A stretch of 64,000 nucleotides of DNA, from positions 1 through 64,000 of the IMG/VR virus record IMGVR_UViG_3300028388_004772; one strand, given 5' to 3'. The position numbers and the translations under genes were made by a program. How positions within the stretch are numbered: the stretch's first letter is position 1; each line of letters starts with the position of its first letter. Positions 42,391 to 50,969 of this stretch are shown here, one piece after another. Source of the DNA: a virus. The notes beneath the pieces were generated by a model. That model was not told where the DNA came from. It saw only the letters and a list, made by a program, of their open reading frames with translations, and searched no databases.

Positions 42391-42757
42391 AGTATTTCCT
42401 TACATCTGGTACCATTCCTTTTGTTGGTATAATTGGTACTTGATCTAAAATAGCATCATATGTTTCAGGATCTAAGTCATAAGGTACGAAGTATGGATCG
42501 TTTCCGTAAAGAAGTTCGGGATCATTCAGTAACTGATAAAAGTCTTCTCCATAATCTTCACAAATCCATGTAGCATAACAAATAGCAACAAAATATGATT
42601 TAGCAGGGTAAATCCATTCTGAGACATTTTCATAAAAATGTTTTACTGCATCCCCTACAATATCTTGTGAGTTAATTATATTAACTTTATTAAGATCATC
42701 ATTATAGTCTTTGTTTAGACGATGATATATCTCTTGTTTGATTTTCCATAACTTCAT
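42365..42757 (-). CDS. Island protein of unknown function, 130 aa
   Basis: A 130-residue acidic, helical protein from the ATG at 42757 (MKLWKIKQEIYHRLNKDYND). A TTG 9 bases upstream is the alternative. It contains INSQDIVGDAVKHFYENV and a conserved-looking patch GEDFYQLLNDPELLYGNDPYF. It overlaps the end of the radical-SAM gene by 56 bases and the start of the oxygenase by 26, so all three are coupled. I recall related proteins in marine phages but no function. It could be a partner or recognition protein for the enzymes. Confidence 0.6.
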   Translation of the reverse strand: MKLWKIKQEIYHRLNKDYNDDLNKVNIINSQDIVGDAVKHFYENVSEWIYPAKSYFVAICYATWICEDYGEDFYQLLNDPELLYGNDPYFVPYDLDPETYDAILDQVPIIPTKGMVPDVRKYYEAECGLK

Positions 42758-43655
42758 ACCATTCAATTAGCCCCTTGTAACCATTACAGCTATTTTCCAA
42801 ATCACGAACATATCTATAATGTTCTGTTAAACATCTTCCTTTGTATCGACAGCTCTGACATATAGGACTAAGGTTGTTTTTTTCCTTTTGTGTCCATTCA
42901 ATATATTCATCAAAACTTTTTAGCTCTAAAAAATATTCCTTATCATTAATATCAAACTCAAGAACACCAAAGTTTCCATCCGGCGTGATATAAACATGGT
43001 CATCTGAAAACGCGTTATATTGACCATCAATACTTTCAATAATTTTAGATTCATTGACAAAGTTAAACTTTTTGTCAACTCCAGATTGAATCCATTTTTT
43101 AACAAATTCTTCAAAGTCTCTGTGTGTTATATTATAGGAGTTGGCTTGATTAATACTATATGGTTTGATTTCAACTGATTCAATTGACCCGCATACATTT
43201 AACTGGCTAATCATGCTGTCAACATTCATCTGCAATACAGCAGGGGATGCTAAGACTAATACAGCAATAGGTTTAGGTGAGAACATCATGTTTTGAAAAA
43301 CAAGCTCGTTTTTTTCTCGTGCATTAAAGTCATAAGATACTGAAAGATATACATCTTCATCAAAAAAATAATTATGAATCATAGACATATTCGTAATAAT
43401 ATTAATCTCACCATCATAATACTTTCTAATTACATTTTTATAATTGTAAAACACTTCTGGCTTAAGTAGACCTATCTCCCCACCATACATATCCAAATAT
43501 TTTATTTCTGGTACTTCTGATAACCTTTGATCTAATTTTTCAAAAGATAAGCGCCGGCGATCAGACAGCTGTTCTTCAGTCAAGTAACAAAAAGAACATC
43601 TAAAGTTACAATGATAACTAGGATTTAGTGATAATGTGACTGCTTTCGTCGACAT
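42702..43655 (-). CDS. Radical-SAM enzyme with C-terminal Cys cluster
   Basis: A 317-residue protein. The [4Fe-4S] site CNFRCSFC is at residues 16-23, followed by the GGE motif (MYGGE, ~58-60) for S-adenosylmethionine binding. The C-terminal part has CQSCRYKGRCLTEHY and a further Cys (NSCNGYK), suggesting a SPASM/Twitch-type auxiliary cluster as in peptide-modifying enzymes. The ATG has GAGGTG upstream, inside the preceding radical-SAM gene. The substrate is unknown; the neighbourhood points to the Cys-His-x-Ser protein at 50969. Confidence 0.88.
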   Translation of the reverse strand: MSTKAVTLSLNPSYHCNFRCSFCYLTEEQLSDRRRLSFEKLDQRLSEVPEIKYLDMYGGEIGLLKPEVFYNYKNVIRKYYDGEINIITNMSMIHNYFFDEDVYLSVSYDFNAREKNELVFQNMMFSPKPIAVLVLASPAVLQMNVDSMISQLNVCGSIESVEIKPYSINQANSYNITHRDFEEFVKKWIQSGVDKKFNFVNESKIIESIDGQYNAFSDDHVYITPDGNFGVLEFDINDKEYFLELKSFDEYIEWTQKEKNNLSPICQSCRYKGRCLTEHYRYVRDLENSCNGYKGLIEWYEVMENQTRDISSSKQRL

Positions 43656-44667
43656 ATGGGGTCACCTCAAGGTTCAGTCCATTGGCTTCTATAATAGATG
43701 GGGCAATAGATTTCATAAGTTTACAATGGTCTTCTACCATATTATGTAGCTTCTGATCCTTAATTGTCTTCTTACAACCATTACAGATCTGAAACATAGG
43801 ACAGGAATAACATGCTTGCTTCATTGAATTAAGATACAAGTCATCTCGCAGAGGATGAAACATCTCCCCATTCATCTCTTGTTCAAAGTTAATGGCTTTC
43901 TCTCTATCATCTCCAAACGCCCCGCATGAATAGTAATCACCTTCTGGCTGTAGGGTTCGAATACCTGAATCACAATCCCTATTCTGAGGACAGACGGTCT
44001 GTTCGCCTCTGAGTCTCCTGACCATCTGTTGAGTATTATGTTCCCAATCTGTCAGACCAGCCTTCCAGATCTCAACATACTTTTCATAAATCTTTGCAAG
44101 CATATAAGGTTCTGATTGAACACCAGAGGCCATTGCATAGTTGACCTTACACACCACACCCATCTTTTTAGCGAGCTCGACAGTTTTTAACACGGTGTCT
44201 TCATTGTCCTCTGTAATCACTGCGATGAATGAAGGACGATAACCAACCTTGTCCAACATCATATCAGAAACAGCCCAGAAGTCATCTTCTGTGAATACGG
44301 TATAGTCACCTTTGAGTCTTCCGTCTCCATATTGAAAAGATGTAGCGATTCCGACACGTGGATGTCTGAATAAATCTAACCACTTGCTCGGTTTCTTATA
44401 GAATGGCCACAGATTAGTAGTCAGTGAAATAGAGGTATCATAGCCTCTTTCATCTAAAAAATCAATGATTTTCCAATAATAACTTGGATCGATCATTAGC
44501 GGATCGCCACCATTGACGATGATGGTGTTTGTATTTGGATACCGATCAAGAAATCTGTACACGTGCTCTAGATCAAGCTCAGCTGCTTTATCTTCAACGA
44601 TATCTGTCGAGGAACAGAATGTGCATTTAAAATTACACAGCTCAGTTGGTTTAATAATTAAGTCCAT
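43618..44667 (-). CDS. Radical-SAM/SPASM-type enzyme
   Basis: A 349-residue protein. CNFKCTFC at residues 11-18 binds the catalytic cluster, and IIVNGGDPLM carries the GGD/GGE motif. The C-terminal cysteines (CPQNRDCDSG, YYSCGAFG, CYSCPMFQICNGCKK, DHCKLM) fit one or two auxiliary clusters, as in SPASM proteins that modify peptides. It overlaps the next radical-SAM gene by 38 bases and the oxygenase before it by 17. The full-length cysteine set suggests an active enzyme; the substrate is inferred only from context. Confidence 0.9.
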   Translation of the reverse strand: MDLIIKPTELCNFKCTFCSSTDIVEDKAAELDLEHVYRFLDRYPNTNTIIVNGGDPLMIDPSYYWKIIDFLDERGYDTSISLTTNLWPFYKKPSKWLDLFRHPRVGIATSFQYGDGRLKGDYTVFTEDDFWAVSDMMLDKVGYRPSFIAVITEDNEDTVLKTVELAKKMGVVCKVNYAMASGVQSEPYMLAKIYEKYVEIWKAGLTDWEHNTQQMVRRLRGEQTVCPQNRDCDSGIRTLQPEGDYYSCGAFGDDREKAINFEQEMNGEMFHPLRDDLYLNSMKQACYSCPMFQICNGCKKTIKDQKLHNMVEDHCKLMKSIAPSIIEANGLNLEVTPYVDESSHIITKS

Positions 44668-45118
44668 CTACCTTATACGCCAAATTAATAGCAACCCTTA
44701 CTTGATCTGTAGGATTTACTCTGTGTTTAACATGCGATGCTTGGCTAAGCATAACTAGTAAATGTTTTTTAGGCTGAACACACCCGACGACGCTATCATT
44801 ACACTGTATCATCAACTCTCCACCGTGGTCAACAGTAGTGAGATAATACAGAAAAAACGTGTTGTATCCCTCAACTAGATCATTATGCCATTCCATAGTC
44901 GAATGTTCTGATCCTACAAACATAGAGTATGTGTAGTCAGAATAACCTGGGAAATACGGAGCAATATAAGAGCTACCGACATAGCTACTCATATCGTTAA
45001 GATTAACATCAATCATACTAAATGAATTAGACTGCGGCATGTCGTATTGAGGTATCATTTTCTCAATACTTCTGTCTTCAAATGTCACAAATCCATGAGT
45101 AAAAAAGTTATCAATCAT
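44651..45118 (-). CDS. Small 2OG/Fe(II) oxygenase
   Basis: A 155-residue protein with the double-stranded beta-helix signature: MEWHND (His 78, Asp 80), HGGELMIQ, then SHVKHRV (His 129/132) and RVAINLAY with the 2-oxoglutarate Arg at 141. The metal triad His-x-Asp...His and the Arg are all present. This resembles prolyl/asparaginyl-hydroxylase-like phage proteins. It is one of four such genes in the island. Small size and no extra domain suggest it acts on an exposed side chain of a protein. Confidence 0.85.
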   Translation of the reverse strand: MIDNFFTHGFVTFEDRSIEKMIPQYDMPQSNSFSMIDVNLNDMSSYVGSSYIAPYFPGYSDYTYSMFVGSEHSTMEWHNDLVEGYNTFFLYYLTTVDHGGELMIQCNDSVVGCVQPKKHLLVMLSQASHVKHRVNPTDQVRVAINLAYKVDGLNY

Positions 45119-45133
45119 ATAGTAAAGTAATTT

Positions 45134-45664
45134 TTATCTACCTAAACCAGGAATAAAAAATTCAAAAGTTAACATACGGCGTTCTCCACCTTTATGAGTT
45201 GCTTTATGTTTAAACGCGTGTGTTTGATTTACCCATACGAATTGGTTTGGTTTGTGCGAAATACTAAATTCTTCAAAACCATTAGAAAAATCGATTGTAT
45301 TTCCGTATGGGTCTCCATCGTCTAAATAAATTAAAAAATTAGTATTCAAAGGTCTTTTGACTTCTTCGTAATCGCTATGCCACAGTGAAGACTTGTAGTC
45401 AACGCCAGACCACATACCATTAGTTATAAATTCAAATTCATTCGACACTTGCTTAATGTATTTTTCTGCAACGACTTCTGTAATTTTATCTAATAGTTCT
45501 TGAGATTCTGGAGCATAGACCATTTCTTCTTTCAAGTCTCGCTCTTTGTCTTCGCTTACACAAGTTGGAAACTCGTGTCCTTCGAATAAAGATACAACAT
45601 CCATACAAAATTGATCAGAATAGTATCCTTTTACAAAAAAATCTGTTAATTCTTGCTTTTCCAT
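45134..45664 (-). CDS. 2OG/Fe(II) oxygenase-like protein
   Basis: A 176-residue protein. SSLWHSDYEE gives His 96 and Asp 98. NFLIYLDDGD is the usual strand, GNTIDFSNG corresponds to the 'GG.L' strand, and HAFKHKATHKGGERRMLTFEFF supplies the distal His (149, 153 or 157) and Arg (162/163). The ending F.FFIPG is typical of this family. It is followed 15 bases later by a second oxygenase of the same size class. A TATAAACA sequence, one base off the late consensus, lies in its leader (near 45690-45697). Confidence 0.85.
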   Translation of the reverse strand: MEKQELTDFFVKGYYSDQFCMDVVSLFEGHEFPTCVSEDKERDLKEEMVYAPESQELLDKITEVVAEKYIKQVSNEFEFITNGMWSGVDYKSSLWHSDYEEVKRPLNTNFLIYLDDGDPYGNTIDFSNGFEEFSISHKPNQFVWVNQTHAFKHKATHKGGERRMLTFEFFIPGLGR

Positions 45665-45705
45665 TATTGATTATCCTGCTGTAATCTATGTGTTTATATA
45701 TGCTA

Positions 45706-46194
45706 TTAAGACCAACCAACACTCAATGTCTTTCTTGGTACTGATCCAAAGTATGGACATATCTTGTGTAAAAGAGACGCGTCAAAAGTCACAATTGTTC
45801 CTTTCTCAGGTTGAATTCTAATTTTGTTATTGGGAAAATTAAATAAGTTGTGATTAAAATATATGTCAAGTTCTCCACCAACCCATTTACTAGTATCATA
45901 GTCGAGAAATAATAAAGTTATCCACTCAGCCTCGTTTTTGTCGTCATGTAACTCCCACAATATACAATCTCGCGAATTTTTATCATAAGTTGGAACACTA
46001 ATAGTATGCGCAAGCACTGGATCCATTAATTTATGAGTTAACCCATATACTTCAGCTTGCAACAATTTTAAAATATAGTGATCACTGAGCTTTTGTAAAA
46101 CGTTATGCCCTTCTCCTTCTTTGAAAGGAAGACATAGTATATCGTCGAGCATCTGCTGAGGTATTGCTTTATGTGATATATTATATTTTTGCAT
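45706..46194 (-). CDS. 2OG/Fe(II) oxygenase-like protein
   Basis: A 162-residue protein. WELHDDKNEAEW gives His 83 and Asp 85, LLFLDYDTSKWVGGELDIYF matches the central strands, and LLHKICPYFGSVPRKTLSVGW gives His 143 and Arg 154. The set of metal and 2-oxoglutarate ligands is complete. It overlaps the end of the cobalamin-type radical-SAM gene by 14 bases. Sequence similarity to the two neighbours is low outside the motifs, suggesting different substrates or sites. Confidence 0.85.
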   Translation of the reverse strand: MQKYNISHKAIPQQMLDDILCLPFKEGEGHNVLQKLSDHYILKLLQAEVYGLTHKLMDPVLAHTISVPTYDKNSRDCILWELHDDKNEAEWITLLFLDYDTSKWVGGELDIYFNHNLFNFPNNKIRIQPEKGTIVTFDASLLHKICPYFGSVPRKTLSVGWS

Positions 46195-47749
46195 CGATAT
46201 AATTCTCTAGAATGTCTCGGTTTTCATTCAATATCTTTTGTCCTCTATATTGAATATTGTCACCATTAGGTAAAGTATCCATACTAAATCGATTCTGAGA
46301 TAATAGCGAAGATTTAAGAATAGTGCATAGTGCTATAAATTCTGGAAGTTGATTAAGCCCATTCCATAATGCTTTAATATATGGCGATATTTTTTTAAAA
46401 GACATATACTTGGCCATCCATGTTTTGTCTAATCCTTTACATATCTTATTCATTAGAGTCATTTCAATATAATCGTCTATTGAATACGAATAACATTCGA
46501 CTATTGTTTCATATTCAAGTTTAAGATCTTTATAGATCGTATTATCTAAATCGTCTTGGTGGCCAAAGTTAGGATCCATCTCGTTTGTAACAACGATGGT
46601 CTTGATACCATACTTGTTTTTATACTCTGGGTCTGCCGCTTCTGTAGCTGGCAATATCATATACGGATATCTATTATCGTCCCAATAATTTAGATGATGA
46701 TAAAGATCATATTCTTCGTAAAAATCGCTAATAGTTGAGCCAGGCATTCCCATAATTAACTCAAGATCTATGTAGAAATCTGATGGATCTGTCGCTTCAT
46801 TTTGTATCTCCCGAGCTCTATCTAAGACGTAATATATCTGATCTTTTTTAATATCAATTCGTTTAGCCACTTCTCTGGCTTCGTCTGATATAGACTGAAT
46901 ACTAATCGATATTTGTCTTTTAGACATACCCAATTGAACCATACGTCTTAGTATGTCCAACTTTCTCTCAATATCGAGTGTTTTTAATATTGACAATGAA
47001 TCTCCAACACTCAAATTATATTTTGCAAACAAAGATATTACTTCAAAATCTCTTTCTTTAAACATCCCAGTGTTTGCGTCAGTAAGATCTACGTACATTA
47101 ATTCAAACTGACTTAAGTACCGAAGCTCATCTTCAAATATATTTAAAGGCTTTTTAATTACCTTTATTCCTGTACCACCACCCCATTCGCAATAAGTGCA
47201 CTTAAAAGGGCATCCTCTAGTAGTCTCACCTGAAATTATGATCCGTTCAAAGATGTCAAGGTTTTCTTTAAAATAATAAAAGACTTTTCGAAAATAAGAG
47301 TCGCATCTTTTATATACATTTGTATAGCCGTAAACAAAATTAGTTTTTTTTGGAAGCGAAGGATCAATATAGCGATCAATATAGTTTGTTATAAACAACT
47401 CCCCATATGTTAATGGGTCTGCAGCTACAGTATAGTTTTTAACTATGTCAGAATTGAGATGAGGTCCACCGACTACTGTGATCACATTAGGATCAAGTTG
47501 AGATCTAATATTTTCATTAATTGAATAGTTCCACACATAGTTGCAGAACAACACAATATCGCAGTCTCTTAGATTATCAAGAATCATGTCATAAGTCATA
47601 TGATCCCATTGGTATACTGGTTCGACCCATTCAACTCTATCGTTAAATGCACCATGATCTTCATAGTATGTTTTAAACAACATCCAACTATAATTGAACT
47701 CACTTCGAGAAGCATTACTTGCTGGATTTATGTAGCCGATTTTTAGCAT
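46181..47749 (-). CDS. Cobalamin-binding-type radical-SAM enzyme
   Basis: A 522-residue protein, the largest enzyme of the island. The first ~130 residues resemble the Rossmann-like B12-binding domain of class B radical-SAM proteins (IGYINPASN, DIVLFCNYVWNYSI, VITVVGGPHLNSD), though the His of the DxHxxG motif is not evident. The core has TTRGCPFKCTYCEWGGG with Cys 180, 184 and 187. Further strands MYVDLTDANTGMF, ISISIQSIS and DLELIMGMPGST are typical of the TIM barrel. Such enzymes often methylate unreactive carbons. The C-terminal 150 residues are helical and of unknown role. Confidence 0.88.
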   Translation of the reverse strand: MLKIGYINPASNASRSEFNYSWMLFKTYYEDHGAFNDRVEWVEPVYQWDHMTYDMILDNLRDCDIVLFCNYVWNYSINENIRSQLDPNVITVVGGPHLNSDIVKNYTVAADPLTYGELFITNYIDRYIDPSLPKKTNFVYGYTNVYKRCDSYFRKVFYYFKENLDIFERIIISGETTRGCPFKCTYCEWGGGTGIKVIKKPLNIFEDELRYLSQFELMYVDLTDANTGMFKERDFEVISLFAKYNLSVGDSLSILKTLDIERKLDILRRMVQLGMSKRQISISIQSISDEAREVAKRIDIKKDQIYYVLDRAREIQNEATDPSDFYIDLELIMGMPGSTISDFYEEYDLYHHLNYWDDNRYPYMILPATEAADPEYKNKYGIKTIVVTNEMDPNFGHQDDLDNTIYKDLKLEYETIVECYSYSIDDYIEMTLMNKICKGLDKTWMAKYMSFKKISPYIKALWNGLNQLPEFIALCTILKSSLLSQNRFSMDTLPNGDNIQYRGQKILNENRDILENYIDAKI

Positions 47750-48261
47750 TTTATTCTAAACACTCTACCGTTCTCAACAACCTTAGGCCCATCATATACC
47801 GAAGACGCGTAGGGGGATTCCATAATATTTGTATTTAATTCTTTAGCTCTTTCTCGCATTGTTTCTACAGTTGGAATCAAATCACCTTTTTTACAAAATG
47901 TGTCAATGAGTAGTTTATACATTACTTTTTGCTCTTTGCGGCTAAAGTAATGTATAAAATTGCCATTGATTTGAATGTTGTTAACTATATTGCCTTCAAA
48001 ACTAATCCACATAATCTCAAGTTCGTCAAGATGTGTTTTTGGCAAACCATTAAATTTTTCAGTTTTTTCTTCAATCGCATTTGTAATATTCTTGTCGCTG
48101 AAAAAACGATCATGAATTGGGAGAGAACAGATGTAAATTTTATTAATTGGTGTTTTAAAATATATGCATGGCGGCACGCCCTGTGGTATATAATCAAAAC
48201 ACACTTCTGTGACTGTGTACGGAAACTTTATTCCGTTTTCAATATCTGTTTGTGAAAACAT
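47743..48261 (-). CDS. Island protein of unknown function, 172 aa
   Basis: A 172-residue protein with mixed alpha/beta character: DIENGIKFPYTVTEVCFDYIP, PINKIYICSLPIHDRFF, DELEIMWISFEGNIVNNI. It lies between two radical-SAM genes with one-base spacing on one side and a 7-base overlap on the other. Nothing identifies a catalytic site. A peptide-recognition or scaffold role in the island is possible. No family is recognised. Confidence 0.6.
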   Translation of the reverse strand: MFSQTDIENGIKFPYTVTEVCFDYIPQGVPPCIYFKTPINKIYICSLPIHDRFFSDKNITNAIEEKTEKFNGLPKTHLDELEIMWISFEGNIVNNIQINGNFIHYFSRKEQKVMYKLLIDTFCKKGDLIPTVETMRERAKELNTNIMESPYASSVYDGPKVVENGRVFRIKC

Positions 48262-48262
48262 A

Positions 48263-49279
48263 TTATGCTCGAGCTATAATGCCACTTGCTGCATCAATGT
48301 ATCTGAATGTTTCTTTATAGACGCACTCTTCCATTTCTTGTCTATATCTATAATCGTGTTGCATAAAGCAGCCTAGTGTGCACCGATTAAAATATTCACA
48401 CGTAAGACATCCATACTTTTCCATGAAACTTTCTTCGATGGGTGAGTTATCCATTGGTTGTATGTCATGATCATACATCACTTTGTCTTCAGGCGATTGT
48501 ACAAGGTTACCACACATACACATTGTATTATCTTCTAATATAAGCTTACTGCTTCTGCAACTAATGTAGTTCGTTTGCCTTTCAATCCACTCAGCAATAG
48601 GGCTAAGTTTAGGGTAGTTGTTTATAAAGTATTTGAATACAGCATATAGCTCATGATCAGTTGGTGCTTGGTGGTGTGCTGTTTTGTCTGGCATGTAGTA
48701 GTCAGCGTACAGATAGAATCCATCTCTATAGAATTGATCTAAGTTTTTATCTCCTTTAAGAAATGCTTTGATGTTCTGTTTAGTCAACAAAAGACCAATA
48801 CCATCCAAATGCTCTTGAAAGTAGTATAAGTTTTTCTTGAACAATGCTAAGTCTTTTTTATTGAATCTACCAGAGGGATCGTAGCTAGTAAAAAGAGTAG
48901 AAGGAATTGCTTTTAATAGAGTTTCTATTAGGTCAATTTTAGTTGTGACGAGATTTGTTACCCAATTGACAGACGTATTAATGTTATATTTCTCACCAAG
49001 GTCAAAAATCCCTTGAGCAAGTTTTATATAATCTTGGTTGAGCTTTTCATTATAGATTGAGTCAGCGAATATTTCTCCACCCATAATATTAAAAACTACA
49101 GATGATTTTTTCTCTTCTAGAAGAAACTGCTCAATTGGCTCAAGCTTTTCAAGAACCGTATCGATCCCTGTCAGATTACCATGATCTTGCCAACAAAACG
49201 AGCAAGAGAGATTACAAAACTCAAAAAGATGAATGGTGTACTCTTGTTGGTGATCTCTCTTTGCATCTAATAAAATCAT
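48263..49279 (-). CDS. Radical-SAM enzyme with C-terminal Cys cluster
   Basis: A 338-residue protein. CNLSCSFC at residues 22-29 and NIMGGEIF (~66-70) are the cluster and SAM motifs. The C-terminal cysteines (YISCRSSKL, MCMCGNLV, GCLTCEYFNRCTLGCFMQH, ECVYKE) resemble a SPASM-type auxiliary site. The start at 49279 shares bases with the stop of the 353-residue gene (GAGATGA). The arrangement is like peptide maturases that act on ribosomal peptides; the substrate is not shown by sequence. Confidence 0.88.
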   Translation of the reverse strand: MILLDAKRDHQQEYTIHLFEFCNLSCSFCWQDHGNLTGIDTVLEKLEPIEQFLLEEKKSSVVFNIMGGEIFADSIYNEKLNQDYIKLAQGIFDLGEKYNINTSVNWVTNLVTTKIDLIETLLKAIPSTLFTSYDPSGRFNKKDLALFKKNLYYFQEHLDGIGLLLTKQNIKAFLKGDKNLDQFYRDGFYLYADYYMPDKTAHHQAPTDHELYAVFKYFINNYPKLSPIAEWIERQTNYISCRSSKLILEDNTMCMCGNLVQSPEDKVMYDHDIQPMDNSPIEESFMEKYGCLTCEYFNRCTLGCFMQHDYRYRQEMEECVYKETFRYIDAASGIIARA

Positions 49280-50337
49280 CTCAAACTATAATTTTTCAGC
49301 TTCTCAGGATTTGTTCTATATAAAGTTCTGCAGTACGAAATAAAGATTGTATTGATCTTACCCATTCTACCTATATCGGTAGAACTAACATGAGTAGCAT
49401 CGGTCTTACATTCTAAAAACTCTTTGATCACCTTGTTCAGTTGAGTGTCGGTAAGCTCACCTTTCATGATTGAATTCAAATATGGAATCTCATCGTCAAG
49501 TGTTTTAAACATCGCGATTGAAGATTGTGCTGATCCAGTGTTTTCTAATTTTGAACAAACATCGATTGCTGCGTTTACTATTTTCTTCGCTTGAGTGTAG
49601 GTAAGCCCTTCTAGTGTAAACTTGCCGGCCGAGCCCGCTATGTAAGGACTCTTATTAACGTCCTCAAAGCTTTTATACGTGGATGATTCAAATATTTCTT
49701 TAAAGAAATTTAAAGACGAATAATTAGAAACATCTAATAATTCGCCTGTGTTGCCAAGAATCTTCTGTAGCTCATCATCTAGAATGTTTAACTCCATGTG
49801 TTGCATCAAACACATCAATCCGTCATCAATTTCTCTACGCATGAACGTAGCAAATGTTTTCTTAAGATTAGATTTGTATCGTGTGTCACCATTTACTTGA
49901 CTAGCAACCATAAATTCTAGCGAAGGAGTATATTGGTAACTTGACAGGTCCAGCTCCGGAGCTTCATCCCAATAATTAATAAGAAAATCTTTCATGCCTT
50001 CACATGATTCATTATACAATTCTCGGTGCTTTACGATACACTCAGCATATATCACCCAATCGTCAGCACTCATATTCGTAGCTGATTTATACCACGTGGC
50101 AGCGATCTTCGCAAATGATTCTATATCAGCATGAATAGCTCTCTTATCATTAGCCAACAGCATATGTAAAAATAAATTTTCTGCATCTTCAAAATCAAAT
50201 GATGGAGCAATGAATTGCTCCTCAGGTTTCAAATCTTCTTTAATAGTATCTGACCAATCAAAATATGCACCGCCAATCTTAGTGTTGTACAACACATCAG
50301 GTGTGTCTAAATAAATTCTATTAAACAGGTGTAGCAT
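49276..50337 (-). CDS. Island protein of unknown function, 353 aa
   Basis: A 353-residue protein from the ATG at 50337 (MLHLFNRIYLDTPDVLYN), which overlaps the stop of the 210-residue gene (CTGATG). It is mainly helical and acidic, with a His/Cys-containing central part (GLMCLMQHMELNILDDE) and a C-terminal helix-rich region. I recall proteins with a similar MLHLFN start in marine phages next to a Cys-His-rich protein, but cannot verify it. No catalytic motif is seen. With the 210-residue protein and the Cys-His-x-Ser protein it forms a gene trio. Confidence 0.62.
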   Translation of the reverse strand: MLHLFNRIYLDTPDVLYNTKIGGAYFDWSDTIKEDLKPEEQFIAPSFDFEDAENLFLHMLLANDKRAIHADIESFAKIAATWYKSATNMSADDWVIYAECIVKHRELYNESCEGMKDFLINYWDEAPELDLSSYQYTPSLEFMVASQVNGDTRYKSNLKKTFATFMRREIDDGLMCLMQHMELNILDDELQKILGNTGELLDVSNYSSLNFFKEIFESSTYKSFEDVNKSPYIAGSAGKFTLEGLTYTQAKKIVNAAIDVCSKLENTGSAQSSIAMFKTLDDEIPYLNSIMKGELTDTQLNKVIKEFLECKTDATHVSSTDIGRMGKINTIFISYCRTLYRTNPEKLKNYSLR

Positions 50338-50969
50338 CAGTTTGCCTCTTGTACTTCTTGAATATTGCCGGATGCAATTGCCCATGTAAGGAGAAACATT
50401 GGGTTATTCTCATTAGCCCAGTAAGAAAATAAATTATTTCCTTTAAACATGTAATCGTTAAAGTAACTTGAAAAATATGTAAGATTATTTGGATTTACTT
50501 TTTTGAACAACAAATAAAAATCTTTATTCTTAACCAAACTTATGAAGTTTATTCCTGTTAAATCTTTTGTATCATCTTCTGGAAATTGTTTAACCCAATT
50601 TTGCATTTCTTCAGAATTAACTGAATATATGTTAAAAAGAGTTAATGAATCGATTTTTCTTTCCCAAGATAACAATTCTTCTTTATTATCTACATCTTCA
50701 CCCATCTTTAATTTGCCTAACATAGCTATGACGACAGTTTCAAGAGACGGAATGTTTACTAACACTTGAGTTTTTAAATAATCCCCAACAAACTCTTGAT
50801 CAAAGTTAATTACATCACATGGAAGATCTAAATTACCTAAGTACGTTAATAATCTATCACCCCGTAACTCAGAATTTTGATAATCAATAATAAAGTATGT
50901 TTCTTTATCTTCAAAATACTTTTTCAAATCATCAATTGCAATTGGTGCAGTTGTATCAATAACATTCAT
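50337..50969 (-). CDS. Island protein of unknown function, 210 aa
   Basis: A 210-residue protein beginning MNVIDTTAPIAIDDLKKYFED and then YFIIDYQNSELRGDRLLTYLGNLDLP. Its ATG overlaps the stop of the Cys-His-x-Ser gene as TAATG, so the two are strictly coupled. The start 'DDLKKYFEDK..YFIIDY' followed by 'LLTYLGNLDLPCDV' looks like an alpha/beta fold. The second half is helical and aromatic (YFSSYFNDYMFKGNNLFSYW). It could be the chaperone or recognition partner of the preceding protein. No family is recognised. Confidence 0.62.
   Translation of the reverse strand: MNVIDTTAPIAIDDLKKYFEDKETYFIIDYQNSELRGDRLLTYLGNLDLPCDVINFDQEFVGDYLKTQVLVNIPSLETVVIAMLGKLKMGEDVDNKEELLSWERKIDSLTLFNIYSVNSEEMQNWVKQFPEDDTKDLTGINFISLVKNKDFYLLFKKVNPNNLTYFSSYFNDYMFKGNNLFSYWANENNPMFLLTWAIASGNIQEVQEAN

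Noticed and set aside
45690-45697. TATAAACA before the 176-residue oxygenase as a late promoter
   Set aside because: One mismatch to the strict TATAAATA consensus; all other candidate late promoters here are exact, so it is noted only.
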